Source: Silanimonas sp021297925
GTDB taxonomy: Bacteria; Pseudomonadota; Gammaproteobacteria; Xanthomonadales; Xanthomonadaceae
Assembly (NCBI GenBank): GCA_027532825.1
Contig: JAPZTL010000018.1
Coordinates: forward strand, 1 to 64,000
Reading direction: 5' to 3'
Length of the DNA: 64,000 nt
In this document: in pieces, positions 8,615-19,432 of the stretch
How positions within the stretch are numbered: the stretch's first letter is position 1
How the letters are laid out: every line of letters starts with the position of its first letter
Notes under the pieces: model-generated
The model's database searches: none
Told to the model about the DNA's origin: nothing
The model's input: only the letters and a program-made list of their open reading frames with translations
Program-made: the position numbers and the translations under genes

Positions 8615-9322
8615 GTGGCCCGTAGCATCACCCTGGTCGGCTTCGATGCCGACGACACCCTCTGGCACAGCGAAACGTATTTCCACGAGGCGCACGCGGA
8701 GTTCGAGCGCATCGTCGGTGGCTACGTGGATCTGGCCGACGCCGGCGTGCACGAGCGCCTGCTCGCGACCGAGCGCGAGAACATCAAGCTGTTCGGCTAC
8801 GGCGCCAAGGGCATGACGCTCTCGATGATCGAGACCGCCACCGCCCTCAGCGGCGAGCGCATCAGCGCGGCCGACCTGCACCGCATCGTGGGCCTGGGAA
8901 AATCGATCCTGCAGCATCCCGTCGAACTGCTGCCCGGCGTGCGTGCCGCCGTCGAGGCCGTGGCCGCGACGCATCGCGTGGTGCTGATCACCAAGGGCGA
9001 CCTGTTCCACCAGGAGCGCAAGGTCGCGGCCTCGGGCATGGCCGACCTGTTCCAGCGCATCGAGATCGTCAGCGAGAAGGACGAAAAGAGCTACGCGCGA
9101 CTGTTCAAGGAGTTCGACGTGTCGCCGGCGGAGTTCGCGATGGTCGGCAACTCGCAGAAGTCCGATATCGCGCCGGTGCTGGCGCTGGGCGGCTGGGGCA
9201 TCCACGTGCCGTACCCGCTGGTGTGGGCGCTGGACCGCGCCGAGATCGACCCGGCGCACCCGCGCTTCGCCAGCGTGCCGGACGCCGCCGGCGTGCCGGC
9301 GGTGCTCGAACGCTGGGGCTGA
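8615..9322 (+). CDS. HAD family hydrolase
   Basis: The 235-residue HAD-superfamily phosphatase starts with GTG, four bases after the DUF1993 gene. Motif I is DADDT, with the nucleophile Asp11 and the acid/base Asp13. A later lysine-containing motif (VLITKGD) and the acidic motif near MVGNSQKSDI complete the active site. A helical cap lies between motifs I and II, the class C1 arrangement. The substrate is unknown; phosphoglycolate- or nucleotide-like small phosphates are possible. It is convergent with the next gene. Confidence 0.82.
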   Translation: MARSITLVGFDADDTLWHSETYFHEAHAEFERIVGGYVDLADAGVHERLLATERENIKLFGYGAKGMTLSMIETATALSGERISAADLHRIVGLGKSILQHPVELLPGVRAAVEAVAATHRVVLITKGDLFHQERKVAASGMADLFQRIEIVSEKDEKSYARLFKEFDVSPAEFAMVGNSQKSDIAPVLALGGWGIHVPYPLVWALDRAEIDPAHPRFASVPDAAGVPAVLERWG

Positions 9323-9328
9323 GCGCGA

Positions 9329-10147
9329 TCAGGGCGCCCGGGCGTCGAAGTCGCTCTCGAGCAGGCGCTCGAAGGCGCGGGGCGGGTCGTGCAGGGGATA
9401 CGTGAAGGGGCTCGAAAAGGCCTGCACGAAGAACAGCACCAGCCCGGCGAACGCGCCCATGCTGGCGAGCAGCACGCGGGTCTGGCGCGTCGGCGGGAAC
9501 ACATGGAGCGGCAGCGTCACCAGCACCAGGCCGGCGAGGGCGGGCAGCCAGAAGACCACGGGGAACCCCTGTTCGGCCCACTCCTCGCGCAGGTGGCGGT
9601 GCTCGGCGATGGCCCCGAGCCGGGCCAGCATCCGTTCGCGCAGCGACATCTCGCGCGGGGATGCCGGCACCGCGTCGAGGACGGCCGCATAGGCCCGCTC
9701 CCGGGCCTCCCACGCACGTCGGGACAGCCGCTTCTCGGTACCCAGAAGGCGCCACTCGCGTTCCACGACGTGGCGCACGTAGTCCCGCATGGCGCTCTGC
9801 ACCGGCGCTGCGACGTCCCCGCCGTAACGGCCCGCATCATGGAAGACATCGGCGATCGCGACCGCTTCGCGCGTGAGGCCTTCCCGGACCTGCTGGTACT
9901 GGCCCAGTTCCTGCGCGTACACCATCGCGAGGATCACGCCGAACAGGGCGGCGGTCCGAAGCCCGACCACCTGCGCGGCGTCGCGGACCGCAGGAGGGTG
10001 GTCGTGACCGTCCGGTGACGGCGAGGCCCCCTCGTCGGCGGCCGCGGGAGGCAGGCAGCGCCTCGCCACCGCATGCACGCCCAGCACGAGCGCGACGCTG
10101 CCTCCGATCCACAGCAGGGCCAGCAGGGTGTCAATCAGCAGCGCCAT
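9329..10147 (-). CDS. DUF4239 (bestrophin-like) membrane protein
   Basis: From the ATG at 10147 the product has 272 residues with four hydrophobic helices: residues 4-25 and about 62-80, then about 195-215 and 222-242. A soluble helical region lies between the pairs. This arrangement and the arginine-rich middle (RHVVEREWRLLG) fit the DUF4239 family, described as bestrophin-like; function is not established. GGAGG lies upstream at a proper distance. The longer open frame to 10330 overlaps the Nudix gene and is not used. Confidence 0.7.
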   Translation of the reverse strand: MALLIDTLLALLWIGGSVALVLGVHAVARRCLPPAAADEGASPSPDGHDHPPAVRDAAQVVGLRTAALFGVILAMVYAQELGQYQQVREGLTREAVAIADVFHDAGRYGGDVAAPVQSAMRDYVRHVVEREWRLLGTEKRLSRRAWEARERAYAAVLDAVPASPREMSLRERMLARLGAIAEHRHLREEWAEQGFPVVFWLPALAGLVLVTLPLHVFPPTRQTRVLLASMGAFAGLVLFFVQAFSSPFTYPLHDPPRAFERLLESDFDARAP

Positions 10148-10212
10148 CGATGGGCCTCCGCGACGATCGTGGCCGCACGCTAGGCGCTTGGAGGCCGCTC
10201 GGCAAGCGCCCC

Positions 10213-10701
10213 TCAGAACCTCGAGTAGCGCCAGCGGACCACCCGGCCGTGCCGATAGGGCATGACGCCGTGGAAAGGCCGCGGGTCCCCGTCGAACACC
10301 AGCGGCAGGAAGTGGCGGTCGCCTTCCCACATCGGCAGGTCCATGAGGCGGTCGAGCGGCACCCAGGCCAGGTCGCCCTCGTCGTTGTGGGCGGGCGGTT
10401 CACCGTCGAAGGCGGTGACCAGGAAGACGAAGCCCAGCCAGTCCTCGCCGTTCTTGCCGAAACCCGGCCAGCTGATCGTGCCGCGCAGCTGCATGGCGGT
10501 GACGGTGATCGCGGCCTCCTCGTGCAGTTCGCGCGTCATGCCGGCGGCGACGTCCTCGTCGGCCTCGAGCTTGCCGCCAAGGCCGTTGTACTTGCCGAGG
10601 TGTTCGTCGCCGGGGCGGGCGTTACGGTGGACCATCAGCACCTTCGTGCCGTCGGGCGAGAGCACGTAGCCGAGCGTACCGGTGATCGGGGTGTAGGGCA
10701 T
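10213..10701 (-). CDS. Nudix hydrolase, probable 8-oxo-dGTP diphosphatase type
   Basis: The 162-residue protein contains a full Nudix box at residues 43-65 (G-x5-E-x7-REL-x-EE). Alanine replaces the usual glycine after EE. Nudix enzymes cleave nucleoside diphosphates linked to another group, using magnesium held by the REL-EE glutamates. The N-terminal segment resembles the MutT-like NTP pyrophosphohydrolase group, suggesting oxidised-nucleotide cleansing, but substrate assignment from the box is weak. A GGAGG lies upstream of the ATG at 10701, inside the palindrome CCTCCATGGAGG at 10706-10717. It is divergent from the acyl-CoA dehydrogenase. Confidence 0.82.
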   Translation of the reverse strand: MPYTPITGTLGYVLSPDGTKVLMVHRNARPGDEHLGKYNGLGGKLEADEDVAAGMTRELHEEAAITVTAMQLRGTISWPGFGKNGEDWLGFVFLVTAFDGEPPAHNDEGDLAWVPLDRLMDLPMWEGDRHFLPLVFDGDPRPFHGVMPYRHGRVVRWRYSRF

Positions 10702-10751
10702 GGGACCTCCATGGAGGCGGTCATTATCGCCATCACGACGCCGGATCGGCG

Positions 10752-12557
<1,806 letters not shown>

Positions 12558-12845
12558 CGAGGCAAGGCCTCGGCAGCCAAGCACGGAGGCGATGAGCCGG
12601 CCGAACGCGGGGTTCGTGCGGGGGCGAACCTGCCTTCGACGCGGGGCGTCCGCTGTCCGCTCGATCGGGCGTCCTGCCCTCACTCGCGGCGCTCGCCCTC
12701 CGTGGCTCGCTGGTCGCGGCCCCCGCGCGCCGGGCGCGGTTCGCCATGTCCCCGCCACGCGCCGCGAGTGTCCCTCGCCGGACCGTCACGAACGCGCCGC
12801 GGCGTTTGCGCATCGTCATGCCGCGCCCCGCCACGACCGGCGACA
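12558..12845. repeat. Intergenic region with several short inverted repeats carrying GTCC-type loops
   Basis: There is no gene here. Small hairpins recur: CGAGGC/GCCTCG at 12558-12572, GGTTCG/CGAACC at 12611-12630, GGGC-GTCCT-GCCC at 12667-12679, and GCGAG-TGTCC-CTCGC at 12764-12778. GGTTCGCCATGTCC at 12739-12752 resembles one arm and loop of the hairpin at 19461-19485. None has a T-tract, so they are not ordinary terminators. They may be members of a dispersed REP-like family. Confidence 0.5.
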
Positions 12846-13484
12846 ATGTCCGCGAACCCGCCGATCGAAGCCCCCATGAGCCCCACCGATTCCGACGCCC
12901 TCCATGGCGAGGCCATCGCCACCTTCCGCGCCCTGCTGGACGAGGCCCGCGACGCCGGAGACCCCGAGCCCAACGCCATGACCGTCGCGACCGCCGACGC
13001 CCGCGGCCGGCCCTCGGCCCGCACCGTGCTGCTGAAGCACTTCGACGAGCGCGGATTCGTCTTCTACACCAACTTCGATTCCCGCAAGGGACGGCAACTG
13101 GCGGCCAACCCGCAAGCCGCGCTTCTGTTCCTGTGGAAGACGCTGCGCGAGCAGGTGCAGGCCAAGATCGAGGGCACCGTCGAGCCGGTGACGGCTGCCG
13201 AGGCCGACGCCTACTTCGCGAGCCGTCCGCGCGAAAGCCAGATCGGCGCATGGGCCTCGCTGCAGTCGCAGACGCTGGAATCGCGCGAGACCTTCGAGGC
13301 GCGCATCGCCGAATTCACCGCCCGGTTCGACGGCGTCGCGGTGCCTCGGCCGCCGCACTGGTCCGGCTTCCGCGTGGTGCCGGAGATGATCGAGTTCTGG
13401 TACGGCGCGCGGTTCCGCCTCCACGAGCGCCAGCGCTACGCCCGGGTGGACGGGCGCTGGACGAAGCGGATGCTGTACCCCTGA
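12846..13484 (+). CDS. pdxH: Pyridoxamine/pyridoxine 5'-phosphate oxidase
   Basis: PdxH is an FMN enzyme that oxidises pyridoxine or pyridoxamine phosphate to pyridoxal phosphate, the last step of vitamin B6 synthesis and salvage. The 212-residue product (from ATG 12846) has the family segments RTVLLKHFDERGFVFYTN, SRKGRQLAANP and SRPRESQIGAWAS, and ends with the conserved WTKRMLYP. An alternative start is the ATG at 12876 (MSPTDSD). The open frame upstream to 12702 covers repeat-rich DNA and is not coding. It is convergent with a small membrane protein gene. Confidence 0.93.
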   Translation: MSANPPIEAPMSPTDSDALHGEAIATFRALLDEARDAGDPEPNAMTVATADARGRPSARTVLLKHFDERGFVFYTNFDSRKGRQLAANPQAALLFLWKTLREQVQAKIEGTVEPVTAAEADAYFASRPRESQIGAWASLQSQTLESRETFEARIAEFTARFDGVAVPRPPHWSGFRVVPEMIEFWYGARFRLHERQRYARVDGRWTKRMLYP

Positions 13485-13489
13485 CGGGC

Positions 13490-13507
13490 GGCGGCCGGCA
13501 GGCCGCC
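13490..13507. terminator. GC-rich hairpin between convergent pdxH and small membrane gene
   Basis: GGCGGCC (13490-13496) pairs with GGCCGCC (13501-13507) across a four-base loop. The hairpin lies between two convergent stops and could end transcription from both sides. No T-tract follows on either strand. Confidence 0.35.
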
Positions 13508-13517
13508 ACCGCGTGAC

Positions 13518-13790
13518 TTACTCGGCGTCGACCTCGACGCCCCCGGTGATCGCCGCCGCCAAGTTGAAGAACAGCCCGCTGATGATGCCGACGAGGGCGC
13601 CGATCAGGCCGTAGACGATCGGCGCGACCACGATCGCCGCAGCCCCGAACATCGCCTCGCTCATGCCGCTCGCCGCGGCTCCGAGCAGGCTGAGGAGGCT
13701 CATGAACGCGCCGATGAGCGCGCCGATCAGGCCGTACATCACGCCGAAGAGCTTGGCTATGGACCACAGTCCAACACCGCGGATCACCAT
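13518..13790 (-). CDS. Small membrane protein, unknown function
   Basis: From the ATG at 13790, preceded by GAAGGAA, the product has 90 residues. It is almost entirely hydrophobic: glycine- and alanine-rich segments at about 14-38 and 45-82 form two or three membrane helices, followed by an acidic end (EVDAE). Glycine-zipper-like repeats (GLIGALIGA, GLIGALVGI) suggest helix packing or oligomerisation. I do not recognise a characterised family. The long open frame continuing to 14780 is antisense to the MFS gene and is not used. Confidence 0.65.
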   Translation of the reverse strand: MVIRGVGLWSIAKLFGVMYGLIGALIGAFMSLLSLLGAAASGMSEAMFGAAAIVVAPIVYGLIGALVGIISGLFFNLAAAITGGVEVDAE

Positions 13791-13901
13791 GGGACGGGTT
13801 CCTTCTCGTGGGGCCCGCGACCGTGCGGGCCTTGCGACGATAGCCCAGCCCGCCCGCCAACGGTTAGTCTGCGCCCTCGTCCTTGGGAGGGGATCGACCT
13901 G

Positions 13902-15359
13902 ATGCTTCCGATGCAACGCCGGCTCTCGCTGCCGTTCCTGCTGCTGCTGAGCCTGCCGTCCACCGCCATGGGCTTCGCCCTCGCCGTGCAGATCTCCGCC
14001 TTGAGCTGGCTGCTGCGCACCAAGTACCAGCTCGACATCCACGAGATCGGGCTGGTGTGGGCCGCCGGCCCGCTGGCCGGCATCCTCGGCCAGATGCTGA
14101 TCGGCATCGTCAGCGACCAGACCTGGGCGTGGGGTGGCCGGCGCCGCCCCTACATCCTCGTCGGCGGCGTGCTCACCGCGCTGTCGCTGGCGGCCCTGCC
14201 CTCGATCGGGCTGATCGACCGGGCCCTCGGCCTCGACGCCATCCTCGGCGTGGCGATCACCGTGGCGCTGGCGCTGGACCTGTCGATCAACGTCAGCTTC
14301 AACCCGACGCGCTCGCTGATCGCCGACGTCACGCCGGAAGGCCCGCAGCGCACCGCGGCCTACACATGGATGCAGACCGTGTCGGGCAGCTTCGGCGTGC
14401 TGGCCTACGCCATCGGTGCGATCTGGGGCAACGTCGTGCTGATCTACTTCGGGGTCGGTCTGGTACTGCTGTTCTCGCTGCTGCCGCCGCTGTTCATCGC
14501 CGAGCCGCGCGAACTGCATCCGGCGAAGGAGCAGGCGCCGCCGCCGCTGGGCCTTGGCGCCGTGCTGCTGCTCATGCGGCCGCTGTGGGCCTTCGCCGCC
14601 TATGCCGTGGTGGCGATGGGCCTGAAGCTGGCCGGCCACGGCGAGCACAGCCTGTGGATCGAGGCCGGCTTCGGCGTCGCCTGCCTGCTGCTGATGACGC
14701 ATGCGCTGATGGAGCGCCAGCCGGCGCCGGGCACGGCCGCCGAGGACCTGCCGGCTTTCCGCAAGGTGCTGGCCGCGCACTCGCTGTCATGGATCGCGAT
14801 GCAGACCACCTTCGTCTACATCATCGCCACCCTCGAGCAGCGTTTCCCCGCGCTCGACGACAAGGGCACCGGCCACCTGATCTCGACCAGCTTCCTCGTG
14901 CTGAACGCGGTCGGCGCCCTGGCCCCGGCCTTGTTGCTGAACGGCCTCGCGCGGCGCATCGGCGAAGTGCGCGTGCATGTCGCCAGCCTCGCGCTGATGG
15001 CCCTGGCTTTCGTGTTCCTCTACGCCGCTGGGCATTCGCCCACGAACCTGTACATCGGCATGGCCCTGATGGGCTTCGGCTGGGGCGCCATCGTCAGCCT
15101 GCCCTTCGCCGTCTTCTCGCAGTGCGTTGCGCCGTCACGCATCGGCCTGTACATGGGCGTGTTCAACCTGAGCGTGGTGCTGCCGCAGCTGGCGGTCAGC
15201 CTGGGCATCGGCACGCTGGTCAAGCAGCTGCCGGACAAGGGCAGCGTGTTCCTGATCGGCGCGATCACGGCCGGCCTGTCGGCCCTGGCGTGGCTGGCGG
15301 TGCGCCGTCCCGACGTGCCCGGTGCGCGCGACATGGGTGCGGTCGCCAAGGGCCACTGA
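13902..15359 (+). CDS. MFS transporter, SLC45/sugar-porter-like
   Basis: This major facilitator carrier has 485 residues and about twelve membrane helices. The loop between helices 2 and 3 has the form SDQTWAWGGRRRPYI, the pattern of the glycoside/sucrose-type (SLC45-like) branch rather than of drug exporters. Substrate is therefore probably a sugar or glycoside taken up with protons, though this is inferred from the motif only. GGGAGGGG precedes the ATG. A binding-protein-like gene starts six bases after its stop and is probably co-transcribed. Confidence 0.83.
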   Translation: MLPMQRRLSLPFLLLLSLPSTAMGFALAVQISALSWLLRTKYQLDIHEIGLVWAAGPLAGILGQMLIGIVSDQTWAWGGRRRPYILVGGVLTALSLAALPSIGLIDRALGLDAILGVAITVALALDLSINVSFNPTRSLIADVTPEGPQRTAAYTWMQTVSGSFGVLAYAIGAIWGNVVLIYFGVGLVLLFSLLPPLFIAEPRELHPAKEQAPPPLGLGAVLLLMRPLWAFAAYAVVAMGLKLAGHGEHSLWIEAGFGVACLLLMTHALMERQPAPGTAAEDLPAFRKVLAAHSLSWIAMQTTFVYIIATLEQRFPALDDKGTGHLISTSFLVLNAVGALAPALLLNGLARRIGEVRVHVASLALMALAFVFLYAAGHSPTNLYIGMALMGFGWGAIVSLPFAVFSQCVAPSRIGLYMGVFNLSVVLPQLAVSLGIGTLVKQLPDKGSVFLIGAITAGLSALAWLAVRRPDVPGARDMGAVAKGH

Positions 15360-15364
15360 GCGGC

Positions 15365-16162
15365 ATGCGCGGCCCGCGGCGCATCGTCTGCCTCGTCGAG
15401 GAGCCGACCGAGGTCCTGTACGCGCTCGGCGAGCAGGACCGCATCGTCGGCATCAGCGGCTTCACCGTTCGCCCGCCCCGGGCGCGCAAGGAGAAGCCCA
15501 AGGTCAGCGCCTTCACCAGCGCGAAGATCGGGCAGATCCTCGCGCTCAAGCCCGACCTCGCCATCGGCTTCTCGGACATCCAGGCCGACATTGCCGCCGA
15601 GCTGGTGCGCGCGGGCGTCGAAGTCTGGATCAGCAACCACCGCTCGGTCGAGGGCATCCTCGACTACGTGCGCCGCCTGGGCGCGATGGTCGGGGCCGCG
15701 ACCAAGGCCGAGGCCTATGCGGACACGCTCGATCGGGGTGTCGCCGCGATTGCCGCCCAGTCCGCCGCCTTCCCGGTGCGGCCGCGCGTCTACTTCGAGG
15801 AATGGGACGAGCCGCGCATCAGCGGCATCCAGTGGGTGGCCGAGCTGGTGCGCATCGCCGGCGGTGACGACGTGTTCCCGGAGCTGGCGACCGAACCGCT
15901 GGCCAAGCACCGCATCCTTGCCGACGACGCCGAGATCCTGCGGCGCGACCCGCAGATCGTGTTCGGCTCGTGGTGCGGCAAGAAGTTCCAGCCCGCCACC
16001 GTGGCGGCGCGGCCAGGGTGGCAGCGCGTGTCGGCGGTGCGCGACGGCCAGCTGTTCGAGATCAAGTCGCCGATCATCCTGCAGCCCGGTCCGGCGGCAC
16101 TGACGGATGGACTCGTGGAGATGCACGCGCACCTCGCGCGCTGGGTGGCGGCGCGCCGCTGA
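15365..16162 (+). CDS. Cobalamin/Fe-siderophore binding protein-like (BtuF family), apparently not exported
   Basis: The 265-residue protein has the type III periplasmic-binding fold of BtuF/FepB proteins: IVCLVEEPTEVLYALGEQDR at the start, then the segments ILALKPDLAIGFSDIQ and WISNHRSVEGILDYV. In ABC uptake systems such proteins hand vitamin B12 or ferric siderophores to a membrane permease. No signal peptide or lipobox is present, and no permease or ATPase gene is nearby, so the usual role is doubtful. Cytoplasmic members exist in related bacteria without a settled function. It follows the MFS gene closely. Confidence 0.75.
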   Translation: MRGPRRIVCLVEEPTEVLYALGEQDRIVGISGFTVRPPRARKEKPKVSAFTSAKIGQILALKPDLAIGFSDIQADIAAELVRAGVEVWISNHRSVEGILDYVRRLGAMVGAATKAEAYADTLDRGVAAIAAQSAAFPVRPRVYFEEWDEPRISGIQWVAELVRIAGGDDVFPELATEPLAKHRILADDAEILRRDPQIVFGSWCGKKFQPATVAARPGWQRVSAVRDGQLFEIKSPIILQPGPAALTDGLVEMHAHLARWVAARR

Positions 16163-16167
16163 GGCGA

Positions 16168-19100
16168 TCAGCGGAAGCTGCGGTGCTCGACCCGCAGCGC
16201 CGCGCCGTCGAGCGTGGCGAGCAGGTCGTCCAGCGGCTCCACGTGCTCGACGATGAGGTGCATGACGCCCTCGTGCGCCTCCCAGCGGCCGCGCGCCCCG
16301 AGCAGCTGCGACTCGACGATCGCGCGGCGATGGCGCTCGACCACGGCCCGCCAGCAGATCAGGTTGGTGAGGCCGTGCTCGTCCTCGAGGGTGAGGAACC
16401 AGGTGCCATTGGCCGTCTGCGGGCGCTGCCGCAGCGTGACGAGGCCGGCGGTGCGGGCGCGCCGCGGCGCCGCCAAGGCCTGCAGTTGGCGATGGTCGAG
16501 GTAGCCGCGCGCCCGCAGCGGGCCGCGCAGCAGGGCCATCGGGTGCGTGTTCAACGTCAGCCCCGTGCTGGCGTAGTCGGCCAGCGTGGTCTCGCTGGCC
16601 GTGGGCGGGCGGATCACCATGCGCCCCTCGTCGGGCGCGGCGAGCCCTTCGAACAGCGGCAGCGTGCCGGCCTCGACCCCGGCGATGGCCCAGCGGGCGC
16701 GATGGCGATGCCCGGCCAGTCCCCGCAGCGCATCGGCTTCGGCCAGCGCGGCGCGTTCGCGCGGGCCCAGCGCCGCGCGCCCGCAGAGGTCGTCGACATC
16801 GCGGAACGGCGCGCCCGCCCGCGCGGCCACGACGCGTTCGGCGGCCTCGCGCGGCAGCGAGCCGACTTCCCGAAGCCCAAGGCGGATCGCTGGCTGCGGC
16901 GCGTCGGGACCGCGCCGCGCATCGACCGGCTCGAGGCTCGATTCGACTCCGCTGTAGCGCACGTCCACCGGATGCACCGCGATGCCGTGTCGCCGCGCGT
17001 CCTGCACGATCTGCGCCGTGGTGTAGAAGCCCAACGGCTGCGCGTTCAAGAGCGCGCAGGCGAAGGCCGCCGGCTCGTGGCACTTGAGCCAGCAGCTCGC
17101 GTAGGTGAGCAGGGCGAAGCTGGCGGCGTGCGATTCCGGGAAGCCGTAGCTGCCGAAGCCCTTCACCTGCTCGAAGATCTGTTCGGCGAAATCCGGCGGG
17201 TAGCCGCGCTCGGCCATGCCGGCGAGCAGGCGCTGGCGATGGTGGTCGAGCCCGCCGCGGCGCTTCCATGCCGCCATCGAGCGTCGGAGTTCATCGGCCT
17301 CGCCGGCCGTGTAGCCCGCCGCCACCATCGCGATCTCCATCACCTGCTCCTGGAACAGCGGCACGCCGAGCGTCCGACCAAGCACCGTTTCCAGCGCCTT
17401 CGACGGGTACAGCACCGGGTCGATGCCCTGCCGACGCCGCAGGTAGGGGTGCACCATGCCGCCCTGGATCGGGCCGGGCCGGACGATGGCGACCTCGATG
17501 ACGAGGTCGTAGAAGGTGCGCGGCTTCAGGCGCGGCAGCATGGTCATCTGCGCCCGCGATTCGATCTGGAACACGCCCAGCGTGTCGGCGCGCTGGATCA
17601 TGTCGTAGGTTTTCTTGTCCTCGGCAGGAATCGTCGCCAGCTCGAGATGCCGCCGGCCGTTCGCACGCAGCAGGTCGAGGGAGCGGCGGATCGCGCTCAA
17701 CATGCCCAGCGCCAGCACGTCGACCTTCAGCAGGCCCAGCGTCTCGAGGTCGTCTTTGTCCCACTGGATGATGGTGCGCTCGGGCATGGCGGCGTTCTCG
17801 ACCGGCACCAGCCGCGACAGCGGCGCATCGCTGATCACGAAGCCGCCGACGTGCTGCGACAGGTGGCGCGGGTGGTCGAGCAGTTCGTGCGCCAGCAGCA
17901 GCACCTTGGCCAGCAGCGGGCCGTCAGGGTCGAGCCCGCGCTCGCGGCAGCGCGCCGTCCACACGTCGAAGTCCTCGGCATGGCCGACCGCGGCGGAGAG
18001 TTCAGCGAGCTGGTCCTCGGGCAGGCCCAGCGCGCGACCGACGTCGCGCAGCGCGCTCTTCGGTCCATAGGTGATGACCGTCGCGGCCAGCGCGGCGCGT
18101 TCGCGGCCGTACTTCGCATAGACGTACTGGATGACCTCCTCGCGGCGCTCGTGCTCGAAGTCGACGTCGATGTCCGGCGGCTCGTCGCGCTCCTTCGACA
18201 GGAAGCGCCCGAACAGCAGGTTGGCGCGCGCGGGGTCGACCGCGGTGATGCCGAGCGCGTAGCAGACCGCCGAATTCGCCGCCGAGCCGCGCCCCTGGCA
18301 GAGGATGCCGCGCGAGCGCGCGAACACCACGAGGTCATGCACGGTGAGGAAGAAGGCCTCGTACTTCAGCTCGGCGATCAGCGCGAGCTCGGCCTCGATC
18401 TGGGCCTGCACCGCCGCCGGCACGCCGCCGGGCCAGCGCAGGGCCGCCCCGTCGCGGGTGAGCGCGGCCAGCCACGAGGTCGGCGTTTCGCCCTCGGGCA
18501 CCAGTTCGCGCGGGTAGGCATAGCGCAGGTCGCGCAGCGAGAACCGGCAGCGCGCCGCGATGGCGACGCTTTCCTCCAGCCACTGGCGCGGGAAGATCGC
18601 GGCCAAGGCCTCGCGCGTGCGCAGGTGGCGCTCGCCGTTCGGGAACAGGCGACGCCCCGCCTCGCGCACGGTGGTGCGGTGGCGCAGCGCGGTCAGCACG
18701 TCCTGCAGGCCACGACGCCGGCGGATGTGCATGTGCACGTCGCCGCAGGCGACCACGGGCAGCCCCGTGCGTTCGCCCAGTGCGGCGATCGCGGCGCGCC
18801 GTGCGTCGTCGTCGGGGCCGCGGTGCAGGTGCGCGGCGATCCACAGGCGGTGCGGGAACAGGCCGCGCAGCCACGCGGCCGTCGAGGTGGCCGCATCGCG
18901 CGCATCGGGCGCCGCTCGGGGGGCCTCGTCCAGGCCGAGATCCACCGGCGTCGGCACCCACAGCGCCAGCACGCCGTCGGCGTCGTCGCCGAACGCGGCC
19001 TCGAGGTCGGCGCGAAGCAGGCGGTAGCGGCCTTTCGTCGCACGTCGCCGTGCCGTCGTGATCAGCGCCGAGAGCCGCTCGTAGCCCGCCGTCGACTCGA

Positions 19101-19344
19101 CCAGTAGAACGAGGGTCGGCCCGTCGGCAAGCCGCAGCTCGGTGCCGCAGACCAGCGGCAGGCCGGTGGCTTCGCTGGCCTCGAGCCCGCGCACGAGGCC
19201 GGCGACGCTGCATTCGTCGGTGATCGCCAAGGCGCGGTAGCCCAAGGCCTTGGCGCGTTCGAACAGCTCCAGCGCGGTGGACGCGCCGCGCTGGAACGAG
19301 AACGCCGACAGGCAGTGCAGTTCAGCGTAGGCGGGACGAGGCAT
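16168..19344 (-). CDS. dnaE2: Error-prone DNA polymerase III alpha subunit DnaE2 (ImuC)
   Basis: DnaE2 is the catalytic polymerase of the SOS mutasome and copies damaged templates together with ImuA and ImuB. From the ATG at 19344, with GGAAG upstream, it has 1058 residues. They comprise an N-terminal PHP domain (starting YAELHCLSAFSFQRGAS), the polymerase III alpha palm (acidic pair within PPDIDVDFEHERREEVI), fingers, and a C-terminal OB-fold region. The 43 codons further upstream are repeat-rich spacer. It is the last gene of the lexA-imuA-imuB-dnaE2 cassette, separated from imuB by a 231-base spacer with two strong hairpins. Confidence 0.93.
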   Translation of the reverse strand: MPRPAYAELHCLSAFSFQRGASTALELFERAKALGYRALAITDECSVAGLVRGLEASEATGLPLVCGTELRLADGPTLVLLVESTAGYERLSALITTARRRATKGRYRLLRADLEAAFGDDADGVLALWVPTPVDLGLDEAPRAAPDARDAATSTAAWLRGLFPHRLWIAAHLHRGPDDDARRAAIAALGERTGLPVVACGDVHMHIRRRRGLQDVLTALRHRTTVREAGRRLFPNGERHLRTREALAAIFPRQWLEESVAIAARCRFSLRDLRYAYPRELVPEGETPTSWLAALTRDGAALRWPGGVPAAVQAQIEAELALIAELKYEAFFLTVHDLVVFARSRGILCQGRGSAANSAVCYALGITAVDPARANLLFGRFLSKERDEPPDIDVDFEHERREEVIQYVYAKYGRERAALAATVITYGPKSALRDVGRALGLPEDQLAELSAAVGHAEDFDVWTARCRERGLDPDGPLLAKVLLLAHELLDHPRHLSQHVGGFVISDAPLSRLVPVENAAMPERTIIQWDKDDLETLGLLKVDVLALGMLSAIRRSLDLLRANGRRHLELATIPAEDKKTYDMIQRADTLGVFQIESRAQMTMLPRLKPRTFYDLVIEVAIVRPGPIQGGMVHPYLRRRQGIDPVLYPSKALETVLGRTLGVPLFQEQVMEIAMVAAGYTAGEADELRRSMAAWKRRGGLDHHRQRLLAGMAERGYPPDFAEQIFEQVKGFGSYGFPESHAASFALLTYASCWLKCHEPAAFACALLNAQPLGFYTTAQIVQDARRHGIAVHPVDVRYSGVESSLEPVDARRGPDAPQPAIRLGLREVGSLPREAAERVVAARAGAPFRDVDDLCGRAALGPRERAALAEADALRGLAGHRHRARWAIAGVEAGTLPLFEGLAAPDEGRMVIRPPTASETTLADYASTGLTLNTHPMALLRGPLRARGYLDHRQLQALAAPRRARTAGLVTLRQRPQTANGTWFLTLEDEHGLTNLICWRAVVERHRRAIVESQLLGARGRWEAHEGVMHLIVEHVEPLDDLLATLDGAALRVEHRSFR

Positions 19345-19432
19345 CGTCGCTTCCACGCATGGGGGCGGATGGGGCAAGGGACCGTCGGCGCGTCGGCCTG
19401 TCACCGCTGCCGCAAGCGACCCGCCTCGCCTC

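Noticed and set aside
13791..14780. N-terminal extension of the small membrane protein to 420 codons
   Set aside because: The added part is antisense to the MFS gene and is charged low-complexity sequence; a ribosome site precedes the ATG at 13790.
13883..15364. Open frame continuing upstream of the BtuF-like gene through the MFS gene
   Set aside because: The MFS carrier is encoded in another frame with membrane helices and a family loop motif; the shared open frame is chance.
15970..19107. Plus-strand open frame of 1045 codons
   Set aside because: It lies antisense to dnaE2, is arginine/alanine-rich without domains, and reflects the rarity of stops in GC-rich DNA.
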